NCBI GenBank assembly: GCA_964523145.1
Contig: CAZFYB010000002.1
Location: forward strand, 58,663-122,662
DNA length: 64,000 bases
Source: Microsaccharimonas sp964523145
GTDB taxonomy: Bacteria; Patescibacteriota; Saccharimonadia; Saccharimonadales; Saccharimonadaceae
Reading direction: 5' to 3'
Below are positions 26,901-35,068 of the stretch, piece after piece; position 1 is the stretch's first letter, and each line of letters opens with the position of its first letter. The position numbers and the translations under genes were made by a program. Below the pieces are notes generated by a model. The model was not told where the DNA came from. It saw only the letters and a list, made by a program, of their open reading frames with translations, and ran no database searches.

Positions 26901-27881
26901 ATGAATAAACAAAAACAATCTGGGTTCACTATTGTAGAGTTACTCATCGTAGTGGTCGTTATCGCGATCCTCGCAGCAATAACTATCGTAGCGTATAACG
27001 GCATTCAAAACCGTGCCAAAGAAAGTGCTGTTCAGAGTGAAGTATCTCAGTTAGTTCGTAAACTTGAAACGACAAAACTCACTACTACCGAGCAAGCATA
27101 CCCAGCGACACTTGCGGCAGCAAATATTCAATCTACAAGCGGTAATACTGTCAACTATTACGTAAATACCACCACAAATAAATACTGCCTCGAAGCATCG
27201 AATGGGACTATTTATGCTTCATCACTAGGTGTTGGCCAGCCAGTGACCAATAAACCATGTTCACAAAACGGTCTTGTCGGCTGGTGGACGATGAATAACA
27301 CCGTAGCCGACCAAAGTGGAATAGGCAATAATGGGACAGCTACGAACCTCACCACAATAACAGGTCAAAATGCAGCTTCAAGTGCTTATCTATATAACGG
27401 AACTGACTCAATACTTACCGTTCCTTACAACAATTCATTACAACCTGAAGCATTAACGATGTCACTATGGGTTCGCCCCACTAACTGGGCTACGACCGCA
27501 GCAACGGTATTTATTTCAATGCGAAGTGGCAATAGTGGGTTCTTTTTCCATCGTTTAGGAAGTTCGCAAACGATTAACATTGATGTCGCCGGGTCATCAA
27601 CCCGCTGGAATACACAATATTCACCTCCACTTGATCAATGGACACTCATAACCATGGTCCTTAACCCAACCATTGGGCGGTATTTCTACGTGAATGGCCA
27701 GCTACAAAACAGTACAAGTGCTCACCCTAACAATATCGTTACAACTTCATCAGAGCTATCAATCGGCGGCGAGAATGGGTACGGCTACTTATTTAACGGT
27801 CGCATCGATGATGTCCGTATGTTCAATCGAGCCTTACCAGCCGATGAAATCCAAAAAATATTCACCGATGGTGCAGTGTAA
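26901..27881 (+). CDS. Type IV pilin fused to LamG/concanavalin-like domain
   Basis: 326 aa from the ATG at 26901, placed by the conserved leader; the open frame extends to 26844 through the promoter. Pilin N-terminus MNKQKQSG|FTIVELLIVVVVIAILAAI. From about residue 125 it has a LamG_3-like jelly roll: GLVGWWTMNNTVADQSG, ALTMSLWVRPTNW, WTLITMVLNP, RYFYVNGQL, ELSIGG and FNGRIDDVRMFNRALPADEI. Probably a carbohydrate- or surface-binding pilus subunit. Confidence 0.9.
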   Translation: MNKQKQSGFTIVELLIVVVVIAILAAITIVAYNGIQNRAKESAVQSEVSQLVRKLETTKLTTTEQAYPATLAAANIQSTSGNTVNYYVNTTTNKYCLEASNGTIYASSLGVGQPVTNKPCSQNGLVGWWTMNNTVADQSGIGNNGTATNLTTITGQNAASSAYLYNGTDSILTVPYNNSLQPEALTMSLWVRPTNWATTAATVFISMRSGNSGFFFHRLGSSQTINIDVAGSSTRWNTQYSPPLDQWTLITMVLNPTIGRYFYVNGQLQNSTSAHPNNIVTTSSELSIGGENGYGYLFNGRIDDVRMFNRALPADEIQKIFTDGAV

Positions 27882-27899
27882 TAGTTTATACTAAAAGTA

Positions 27900-30101
27900 A
27901 TGGCAAATTTTCTACACAAACTCGGTGATTACACCTTTACGCATCCATGGCGCGTTATTTTGGCTTGGCTGCTTATTATTGGCGTCCTAGGGTTCACCGC
28001 ATCGCAATTCTTTTTACCCACCACCAACTCAATCTCAATCCCTGGCACCGAAGCTCAAAAAGCTATTACTCGTGTTGATGAGATATTCCCAGATTCGGGT
28101 GGGGGAACAGGGCGAATTGTTTTTCAAGCTACCAACGGCCAAACAATTCAAGATTTAGCACCACAAATCACCCAACTAACTGATGAAATTACCGCCACCG
28201 ATGGCGTATCACAAGTCGCCAGTCCATTCATTGACCCATCTTTCGTTTCTGAATCAGACACCATCGCATACGCTCAGGTACAACTTACCGAAAGCCAAGG
28301 CTCAATTGATGAAGCAACCATTGAAACTATTACCAATAAAGTTGAATCGGCTCGCAGTGGAAACCTAGAAATTGAAATTGGTGGTGATTTAATAAACAAT
28401 ACTCCTGGTGAAATTCTTGGTATTGGCGAAATAGCCGGTGTACTTATTGCGTTGCTCGTACTGGTTATGACGCTTGGTTCGCTTATCGCCGCCGGATTAC
28501 CCCTTATTACTGCCTTAGTTGGTATTGGCGTTAGTATGGCTGGTCTTTTCTCGCTCAGCCACGCCTTCGAGATCGGTGCGACAACACCTGTTCTTGCGGT
28601 GATGCTCGGGCTCGCGGTTGGTATCGATTATTCACTCTTTATCATTAACAAGTATCGTACTTATGTCATAAAAGGAGTGAGCCATCGACAAGCTGCCGCG
28701 AAAGCCGTTGGCACCGCTGGAAATGCCGTCATTTTTGCCGCACTGACTGTCGTTATTGCACTTTCAGCGCTTACCGTTGTTCAAATTCCGTTCATGACTA
28801 CCATGGGCTTAGTAGGTGCCGCAAGTATCGCTATTGCCGCAATCGTAGCCGTCACCCTTATTCCGGCTATGCTTGGGGTTATTGGACCGCGCATTTTCAG
28901 TAAAAAAATGCGAAAAAACATTACTGCAACTCAAGCGGCAAAAATGAAAGGCTCATCAGACATCGATCATTCAACTATTTGGTACAAATGGGGTGCTGCG
29001 TTAACTAAGCGACCAATACTGGTATTAGTAATCGCCGTGGCAGCTATTGCCGTAATGGCACTCCCAGCAAAAGACCTCACCCTTGGCCTTCCCACCGATC
29101 AATATGCCTCAACCGAGTCAACACAACGTAAAGCTTACGACTTGCTGTCTGAAGGTTTTGGAGCTGGTTTTAATGGGCCATTAACCGTTGTTGTCGAAGG
29201 CCTTCCGGCAGTTACTGACCAACAAAAAGCGTTTGCCGGTCCGTATGCAAATCTGATTCAGCTCAACACCGTAGCTGAAGAAATTGCTCGCCTCGATAAC
29301 GTAGCACAAGCTTTACCAGCCAAAGCAACCGAAAATGGCACCGCTGGCATCATTCAAGTTATTCCAAAATCTGCGCCTGCCGATGCTGCAACTACTGATT
29401 TAATTAGTAGTTTGCGTGACGAAGACGTTCAAAAAGAATTGACAAATGGTGATGCAATTTCGTTTGCTGTTACCGGCTCGACCGCTTTGCAAGAAGATAT
29501 CAACACAAAGTTATCCGATGCCTTGCCACTCTATCTGCTTATCGTAGTAGGGCTTTCGCTGATCCTGCTTATCATAGCCTTCCGCTCAATTCTTGTACCC
29601 GTTAAAGCTACCCTCGGCTTCTTACTATCCGTATTAGCAATGTTTGGTGCCCTTGTAGCCGTCTTCCAATGGGGCTGGTTGGGTATTGCCGAAGCGCCTG
29701 GGCCCATTGTCAGCTTTATTCCTATCATTGCTATTGGTATTTTATTCGGCCTTGCGATGGACTATGAGTTCTTCTTGGTATCTGGTATGCACGAATCATT
29801 TACTCACACTAAAAATGCCAAAAGGGCAGTGGTTGATGGTTTCGGCATGGGAAGTAAAGTGGTCACCGCCGCCGGTGTCATTATGGTCAGCGTATTCGCT
29901 GGGTTCATCTTAAACCACGATGCCACAATTCAAGCGATTGGGTTCGGGCTGGCCGTAGGTATATTAGTTGATGCGTTTATCGTTCGCATGACCATTGTTC
30001 CAGCTGTTATGACACTCCTCGGCAAACATGCGTGGTGGCTGCCAAAGTGGCTCGATAAGCGCCTCCCTCATATCTCTATTGAGGGCGAAGAACAAAAGTA
30101 A
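27900..30101 (+). CDS. MmpL/RND-family membrane transporter at the head of the carotenoid cluster
   Basis: 733 aa, two RND halves. Each has one helix, an external domain and a bundle of helices. The proton-relay motifs are GLAVGIDYSLFIINKYR (first half) and GLAMDYEFFLVSGMHESF (second half), as in actinobacterial MmpL/YdfJ proteins. In Corynebacterium glutamicum an MmpL gene (cg0722) lies inside the crt operon, so export or membrane placement of the carotenoid is the natural hypothesis. TATACT (27887-27892) ends 7 nt before the ATG. Confidence 0.92.
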   Translation: MANFLHKLGDYTFTHPWRVILAWLLIIGVLGFTASQFFLPTTNSISIPGTEAQKAITRVDEIFPDSGGGTGRIVFQATNGQTIQDLAPQITQLTDEITATDGVSQVASPFIDPSFVSESDTIAYAQVQLTESQGSIDEATIETITNKVESARSGNLEIEIGGDLINNTPGEILGIGEIAGVLIALLVLVMTLGSLIAAGLPLITALVGIGVSMAGLFSLSHAFEIGATTPVLAVMLGLAVGIDYSLFIINKYRTYVIKGVSHRQAAAKAVGTAGNAVIFAALTVVIALSALTVVQIPFMTTMGLVGAASIAIAAIVAVTLIPAMLGVIGPRIFSKKMRKNITATQAAKMKGSSDIDHSTIWYKWGAALTKRPILVLVIAVAAIAVMALPAKDLTLGLPTDQYASTESTQRKAYDLLSEGFGAGFNGPLTVVVEGLPAVTDQQKAFAGPYANLIQLNTVAEEIARLDNVAQALPAKATENGTAGIIQVIPKSAPADAATTDLISSLRDEDVQKELTNGDAISFAVTGSTALQEDINTKLSDALPLYLLIVVGLSLILLIIAFRSILVPVKATLGFLLSVLAMFGALVAVFQWGWLGIAEAPGPIVSFIPIIAIGILFGLAMDYEFFLVSGMHESFTHTKNAKRAVVDGFGMGSKVVTAAGVIMVSVFAGFILNHDATIQAIGFGLAVGILVDAFIVRMTIVPAVMTLLGKHAWWLPKWLDKRLPHISIEGEEQK

Positions 30102-30123
30102 ATCTGGTATAGTATAAAGTACT

Positions 30124-31203
30124 ATGCAATCCGTTGTAACAACCGTTGATGCCAAACAAGCAAAAACGCTCACCGATTCCTATGTTCAACAGTTTTGCGC
30201 TAATCGTGCAAAACAAGCCCTCGAAATAGGGCCAAGTTATTTACGTCTCTGGAAATCAGTCGAATCATTATTACTCGCTGGTGGCAAACGCTTTCGGCCA
30301 TACATGGTTATTGCCGCGTATCAAGCGTACAACCCAGACGGTGATATTGAAGATATTTTGCCTGCCGCAGTTGCGCAAGAACTGGTTCACTCAGCTATGC
30401 TCATTCATGACGACATTATCGATCGCGATACTGTTCGTTACGGCGTAAAAAATATTTCAGGGCAGTATGACGATATTTATTCTGAATACTTACATGACCC
30501 AACGGAACGTGAACACGCGTCACTCAGCGTAGCACTGCTTGCCGGCGATGCGTTACTTTCTGATGCTCATCGCTTACTACAAAAAACAAACCGTCCTGTC
30601 GAGCTTGTGGATCGGGCAGCCGATATCCTCACCACTGCTATCTTCGAAGTAATCGGTGGGGAACTGCTTGATACTGAAGTCGCCTTCCTTCCAAAAGGGA
30701 CCATTAAGGCTGAAACGATTGCGAAGTATAAGACCGGGAGCTATTCGTTTGTCAGCCCTCTTACTACGGGTGCGGTATTAGCTGATGCGCCAAAAAAAGA
30801 TATTGAAATCTTAACTCAATTATCACATAACCTTGGTATCGGCTATCAGCTTCGCGATGATTTACTGGGGATGTTTGGCGATGAACTTGCAACCGGAAAA
30901 AGTACTGTTACCGATATTAAAGAAGGGAAGCGTACCTACTTAATTGAGCGATTTGATGTCATGGCTAACCACGAACAATCAGCTGCCTTTTTTGCCGTCT
31001 TTCACCAACAAAACGCCGACCCATTAGCACTTGAAGCAGCGAAACAATTATTGGTAGATTCTGGTGCTAAAGAAGCAGTTGAATTTGAAATTGACCGTCA
31101 CCGTGAGGAAGCACTCGAACACATCGAAAAACTGTCGCTAAAGCAAGATTCAAAAGAAGTATTTATCAATCTCGTTGAACGCTGCCTCACTAGGGACAAG
31201 TAA
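30124..31203 (+). CDS. crtE: Geranylgeranyl diphosphate synthase
   Basis: 359 aa trans-prenyltransferase condensing IPP with allylic diphosphates to C20. Visible are GGKRFRP (53-59), the first aspartate motif DDIID (96-100) and the second in YQLRDDLLGMFGD (241-253), followed by EGKRTYL. The LRDDLLG-x-FGD form is typical of actinobacterial IdsA/CrtE enzymes. TGG-TATAGT (30108-30113) ends 10 nt before the ATG. crtB follows directly. Confidence 0.95.
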   Translation: MQSVVTTVDAKQAKTLTDSYVQQFCANRAKQALEIGPSYLRLWKSVESLLLAGGKRFRPYMVIAAYQAYNPDGDIEDILPAAVAQELVHSAMLIHDDIIDRDTVRYGVKNISGQYDDIYSEYLHDPTEREHASLSVALLAGDALLSDAHRLLQKTNRPVELVDRAADILTTAIFEVIGGELLDTEVAFLPKGTIKAETIAKYKTGSYSFVSPLTTGAVLADAPKKDIEILTQLSHNLGIGYQLRDDLLGMFGDELATGKSTVTDIKEGKRTYLIERFDVMANHEQSAAFFAVFHQQNADPLALEAAKQLLVDSGAKEAVEFEIDRHREEALEHIEKLSLKQDSKEVFINLVERCLTRDK

Positions 31204-31204
31204 T

Positions 31205-32029
31205 ATGGAGCTCTATACCTCTGTTAGTTACGAATTATCACGCACCCTCACTGAACGTTTTTCTACTTCATTTAGCCAAAGTAGTAAACTATTAGGTAAT
31301 GAGGTACGTCAGCATATTTATGCAATTTACGGATTAGTGCGCATTGCTGATGAAATTGTTGATACGTATAAAGGCAAAGATAAAGCGAAATACCTTAAAG
31401 AATTAGAGGTACATACACTGCACGCTCTCCGCAGTGGGTATAGCCCAAACCCTATCGTTCATGCGTTTGCAGTGACCGCTAAGCAGTTTGGAATCTCACG
31501 TGATTTGCTCCGGCCTTTCTTTAAAAGTATGGCCATGGACCTCAAGCCGTTTCCAGCTACAAAGCGAAACTACACCACCTATATTTATGGCTCTGCTGAG
31601 GTAATTGGCTTGATGTGTTTGAAGGTATTTTGCAATAATCCAATCGAATATAAGCGCCTTGAAAAACGAGCTCGAGCACTTGGCTCTGCCTACCAAAAAG
31701 TTAACTTTTTACGCGATATACACAGTGACTATAGTGAACGTGGCCGCATGTACTTCCCCGGCGTTTCCTACGAAGATTTTTCAGAAGCTCAGAAAAAAGC
31801 GATTATAGCTGACATTAAAAAAGATTTTAAGAAGGCCGAGCCGGCTATAGCTCAACTCCCAGGTACGAGTCGAAGCGCAGTAGCACTGAGCTATTCGTAT
31901 TATCTTGAACTCCTCAATAAACTTGATCGCAGTTCAGTTGAGGCTATAAAGACACAGCGAATCCGCGTGAGTACACCAAAAAAGATGCAACTTTTAGTAA
32001 AAGGGAAGTTAAAAATGGGCCGAATTTAA
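31205..32029 (+). CDS. crtB: Phytoene synthase
   Basis: 274 aa from the ATG at 31205, two nt after the crtE stop; the longer frame from 31175 is not needed. It joins two GGPP head-to-head to make phytoene. Aspartate motifs: RIADEIVD (47-53) and NFLRDIHSDYSERGRMYFP (167-185). The stop overlaps the crtI start (TAATG). Confidence 0.95.
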   Translation: MELYTSVSYELSRTLTERFSTSFSQSSKLLGNEVRQHIYAIYGLVRIADEIVDTYKGKDKAKYLKELEVHTLHALRSGYSPNPIVHAFAVTAKQFGISRDLLRPFFKSMAMDLKPFPATKRNYTTYIYGSAEVIGLMCLKVFCNNPIEYKRLEKRARALGSAYQKVNFLRDIHSDYSERGRMYFPGVSYEDFSEAQKKAIIADIKKDFKKAEPAIAQLPGTSRSAVALSYSYYLELLNKLDRSSVEAIKTQRIRVSTPKKMQLLVKGKLKMGRI

Positions 32030-33549
32030 TGCAAAAAGTTGTTATTATCGGTGCCGGTATCGGTGGCTTAGCTACAGCTAATTTACTCGCTAAAGCTGGG
32101 TACGAAGTGCACCTATACGAAAAAGAAGCGCAGGCTGGTGGTCGCTCTGGTCAATTCAAAAAAGATGGCTTCACTTTTGATACCGGACCATCGTGGTACT
32201 TAATGCCGAAAGTTTTTGAACATTACTACAATCTGCTCGAAACCACCGCTAAAAAACAGCTCGACTTAAAAAAGCTTAAACCCGCCTACAAAGTGTTCTT
32301 TGAAGGCCAAGACCCAATGACGATTTCAGGCAATCTGCGAAAAGACGCGGCAATGTTTGAAAAAATCGAACCAAGGGCTGGTCAAGCGTTAAAAAACTAT
32401 GTCGCCAAAAGTGATGAAACGTACCAGCTATCTTTGAAGCACTTTTTATACAGTAACTTTAGTGACATGCGCGATTTTTTACACGGTGATATTACTTCAC
32501 GGGCGCCAGAAATGCTCACCCTCGCCACTACTTCAATTGACAGTTACGTCAGCGATTTCGTTCGCGACCAACGGCTAAAACAAATCCTTGAATACCCAAT
32601 GGTATTTCTTGGCACATCACCATTCAAGGCTCCTGCGCTTTACAGTTTAATGAGCGCCCTCGATTTTAAAGAAGGGGTGTATTACCCACGCGGCACTATG
32701 TATGCGGTTGTCGAAAGCCTTGTAAAACTTGGTACATCACTGGGGGTTCAGTATCATTTCAACCAAGATGTTCAAGCTATTCAGGTTATTCGGGGTGAAG
32801 CTGCTGGTATTTCACTAAAAGGAGGAGAGAAGGTAGTAGCTGATATCGTTATTTCGAATGCTGACCTGCATTATACCGAAACAAAACTTATCGCTAAAGA
32901 ATACCAAACCTACGGTGAAAAATATTGGGCGAAAAGAGAGGCCAGTCCTAGCGCACTTTTAATGTACTTAGGTGTGAAGGGGAGCGTGCCTGAATTTGAA
33001 CATCACACTTTGCTATTCGTAAAAGATTGGCAAGCAAACTTTAACGCTATCTATAAAACAAAGGCTGCACCAGAAAAAGCATCCTTATACATTTCGACCA
33101 CCAGCCGCACCGATTCAGATACTGCCCCGAAAGGACACGAAAATATCTTTGTACTCGTGCCGCTTCCCGCTGGTATACCCCTTACTCAACAAGAAACTGA
33201 AAAACTCACTGACCATTATCTCGAACAAATTCGCGAAATGACGGGTGTTGACCTAAAAAGCCGAATCGTCAGCAAAACACTTTTCGGACCAAACGACTTC
33301 GCAACAAAATACCATTCATGGCAGTCATCAATGCTAGGGCCCTCGCACAAACTTTCGCAAAGCGCCTTTTTCCGTACCTCCAATAAAAGTAAAAAAGTAA
33401 AAAACTTGTATTATGTAGGGGCGGGGACAACACCAGGTATAGGCGTGCCAATGTGCCTGATTAGCGCCGAGCTCGTCTACAAGCGAATAATAGGCGATAA
33501 GCGTGGCGGTGCTGTGAGCCATATTAAGCAAAAGGATTTCACTTCATGA
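32029..33549 (+). CDS. crtI: Phytoene desaturase (lycopene-forming)
   Basis: 506 aa. N-terminal FAD-binding fold VIIGAGIGGLATANLLAKAG with ERAQAGGRSG-type second half, then TFDTGPSWYLMP. The C-terminal FAD motif is YYVGAGTTPGIGVPMCLISAELV. Bacterial CrtI enzymes convert phytoene to lycopene in steps. The ATG overlaps the crtB stop and the stop overlaps crtYe by 4 nt (ATGA), showing a tight operon. Confidence 0.95.
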   Translation: MQKVVIIGAGIGGLATANLLAKAGYEVHLYEKEAQAGGRSGQFKKDGFTFDTGPSWYLMPKVFEHYYNLLETTAKKQLDLKKLKPAYKVFFEGQDPMTISGNLRKDAAMFEKIEPRAGQALKNYVAKSDETYQLSLKHFLYSNFSDMRDFLHGDITSRAPEMLTLATTSIDSYVSDFVRDQRLKQILEYPMVFLGTSPFKAPALYSLMSALDFKEGVYYPRGTMYAVVESLVKLGTSLGVQYHFNQDVQAIQVIRGEAAGISLKGGEKVVADIVISNADLHYTETKLIAKEYQTYGEKYWAKREASPSALLMYLGVKGSVPEFEHHTLLFVKDWQANFNAIYKTKAAPEKASLYISTTSRTDSDTAPKGHENIFVLVPLPAGIPLTQQETEKLTDHYLEQIREMTGVDLKSRIVSKTLFGPNDFATKYHSWQSSMLGPSHKLSQSAFFRTSNKSKKVKNLYYVGAGTTPGIGVPMCLISAELVYKRIIGDKRGGAVSHIKQKDFTS

Positions 33550-33869
33550 ACGAATGGTATTACTTGATTGCGCTTCTTATTGCCATCACTGGCATGGTAC
33601 TTATTGATCGCCGCTGGAAATTAGCGTTCTGGAAAGATGCGCGCCGTACCGCGCTTACACTCAGCGTAGCTATCTCAGTTTTTGTACTATGGGACCTGAT
33701 CGGCATAAGCCTGGGTATTTTCTTCCACGGCGGCAGCTCGTATACTCTTCCGTATCGTATCGCCCCAGAATTCCCGATTGAAGAACTATTCTTTTTATTC
33801 CTGCTTACCTATACAGCCCTCATAATTTTTAACGGAGTCACCACATGGCGTTCACGTACCTCATCTTAA
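33546..33869 (+). CDS. crtYe: Heterodimeric carotenoid cyclase subunit (CrtYe/YcC-type)
   Basis: 107 aa, three membrane helices, with the lycopene-cyclase-domain motif PEFPIEELFFLFLLTYTAL. In actinobacteria two such short subunits together cyclise lycopene or elongated C50 flavuxanthin. It overlaps crtI by 4 nt and the next subunit by 25 nt. Confidence 0.9.
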   Translation: MNEWYYLIALLIAITGMVLIDRRWKLAFWKDARRTALTLSVAISVFVLWDLIGISLGIFFHGGSSYTLPYRIAPEFPIEELFFLFLLTYTALIIFNGVTTWRSRTSS

Positions 33870-34153
33870 ATATTATTTTTCTCATATGTATTTTGGTACT
33901 ATTTGGCCAACATATTCGCCGACCAAATAAAACGTGGGCGATCACGCTTGGAGCATTACTGATTCTTACGGCAATCTTTGATAGCCTGATTATTTGGGCA
34001 GGAATCGTGGGGTACGACAGCGAAAAAATTCTTGGCCTTATGATTGGTTTTGCGCCTATCGAAGATTTCTTCTACGCCTTGTTAGCGGTGATTATCGTAC
34101 CGGCGTTATGGGACCTCTTTAACCCTAAAAAGCGAAAGGCGCATACACTATGA
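33845..34153 (+). CDS. crtYf: Heterodimeric carotenoid cyclase subunit (CrtYf/YcD-type)
   Basis: 102 aa, three membrane helices, with the partner motif GFAPIEDFFYALLAVIIVPALWDLF. The start at 33845 has GGAG 8 nt upstream inside crtYe. The ring type (epsilon, gamma or beta) cannot be read from the sequence. It overlaps crtEb by 4 nt (ATGA). Confidence 0.9.
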   Translation: MAFTYLILNIIFLICILVLFGQHIRRPNKTWAITLGALLILTAIFDSLIIWAGIVGYDSEKILGLMIGFAPIEDFFYALLAVIIVPALWDLFNPKKRKAHTL

Positions 34154-35010
34154 GCTTTTTAACTACAATAAAAAAACTCTTCTGGGTGTCACGGCCAATC
34201 TCGTGGCCCAACACTGCCTATCCTTTTGCCTTAGGCTACCTGCTTAGTGGGGGAGCGCTCGATGCGACATTTATTATAGGGACCTTATATTTCCTCGGCC
34301 CTTATAATTTGCTCATGTACGGCATAAATGACGTGTTCGACTATGAATCTGATATTAAAAATCCTCGTAAAGGCGGGGTTGAGGGCATGCGAGAAGAACG
34401 CGCCTTCCACCCAACGGTCACCAAGGCAGCTATTATCACGAATACCCCGTTTGTCTTGTACCTTCTCGTTGTTGGCGATTGGACCGCGCGGGCAGTATTT
34501 GTAGCGGTACTGTTTGCAGTCATAGCCTACTCACTCAAAGGCCTCCGCTTTAAAGAAAAACCAGTACTTGATTCAATAACCAGCAGCCTCCATTTCGTTG
34601 GACCATTATTATTTGCCCTAGCCCTCAATGGATTTCCTCAAGCAGCCTGGCCATTTATTGCCGCCTTCTTCATTTGGGGATTAGCATCGCACGCTTTTGG
34701 CGCAGTGCAAGATATTATTCCTGATAGAAAAGCTGGCATTGCCTCGATAGCGACATTTTTCGGCGCTCGCTTAGTCGTCCGGCTGTCATTCATCAGCTAC
34801 CTCGCAGCTGCAGCAATCATCGCAACGCAAAGCGACCAATATATTGCCATTGCCTTGATTGGGCTCGCATATTGCGCTAATATTGCGCCTTTCCTGCACG
34901 TCACCGATAAAACCTCCGCCACTACAAACGCCGGCTGGAAACGCTTCCTTTGGTTGAACTATGCCGCCGGGGCTATCGTAACCATGAGTATCATTGCCAC
35001 GCTGTTGTAA
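34150..35010 (+). CDS. crtEb: Lycopene elongase (UbiA-family C50 carotenoid prenyltransferase)
   Basis: 286 aa integral membrane prenyltransferase. Metal-binding motifs: YGINDVFDYESD (57-68) and VQDIIPDRKAG (186-196). The N-terminal SRPISWPNTAYPFALGYLL and NPRKGGVEG closely resemble corynebacterial CrtEb, which adds two C5 units from DMAPP to lycopene giving C50 flavuxanthin. Last gene of the crt operon, after the cyclase subunits as in C. glutamicum. Other UbiA functions (quinone, chlorophyll) are unlikely given the context. Confidence 0.9.
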   Translation: MSFLTTIKKLFWVSRPISWPNTAYPFALGYLLSGGALDATFIIGTLYFLGPYNLLMYGINDVFDYESDIKNPRKGGVEGMREERAFHPTVTKAAIITNTPFVLYLLVVGDWTARAVFVAVLFAVIAYSLKGLRFKEKPVLDSITSSLHFVGPLLFALALNGFPQAAWPFIAAFFIWGLASHAFGAVQDIIPDRKAGIASIATFFGARLVVRLSFISYLAAAAIIATQSDQYIAIALIGLAYCANIAPFLHVTDKTSATTNAGWKRFLWLNYAAGAIVTMSIIATLL

Positions 35011-35068
35011 TCTGGCCCTCAATCCGTCATACTAACCACAAGGATTATAAAAGGGTTAGGCACACTAC

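Noticed and set aside
27900..35010. Rhodopsin or retinal-cleaving dioxygenase in the carotenoid region
   Set aside because: No seven-helix opsin with a Schiff-base Lys and no Blh/15,15'-dioxygenase was found here, so the pathway reads as C50 rather than retinal.
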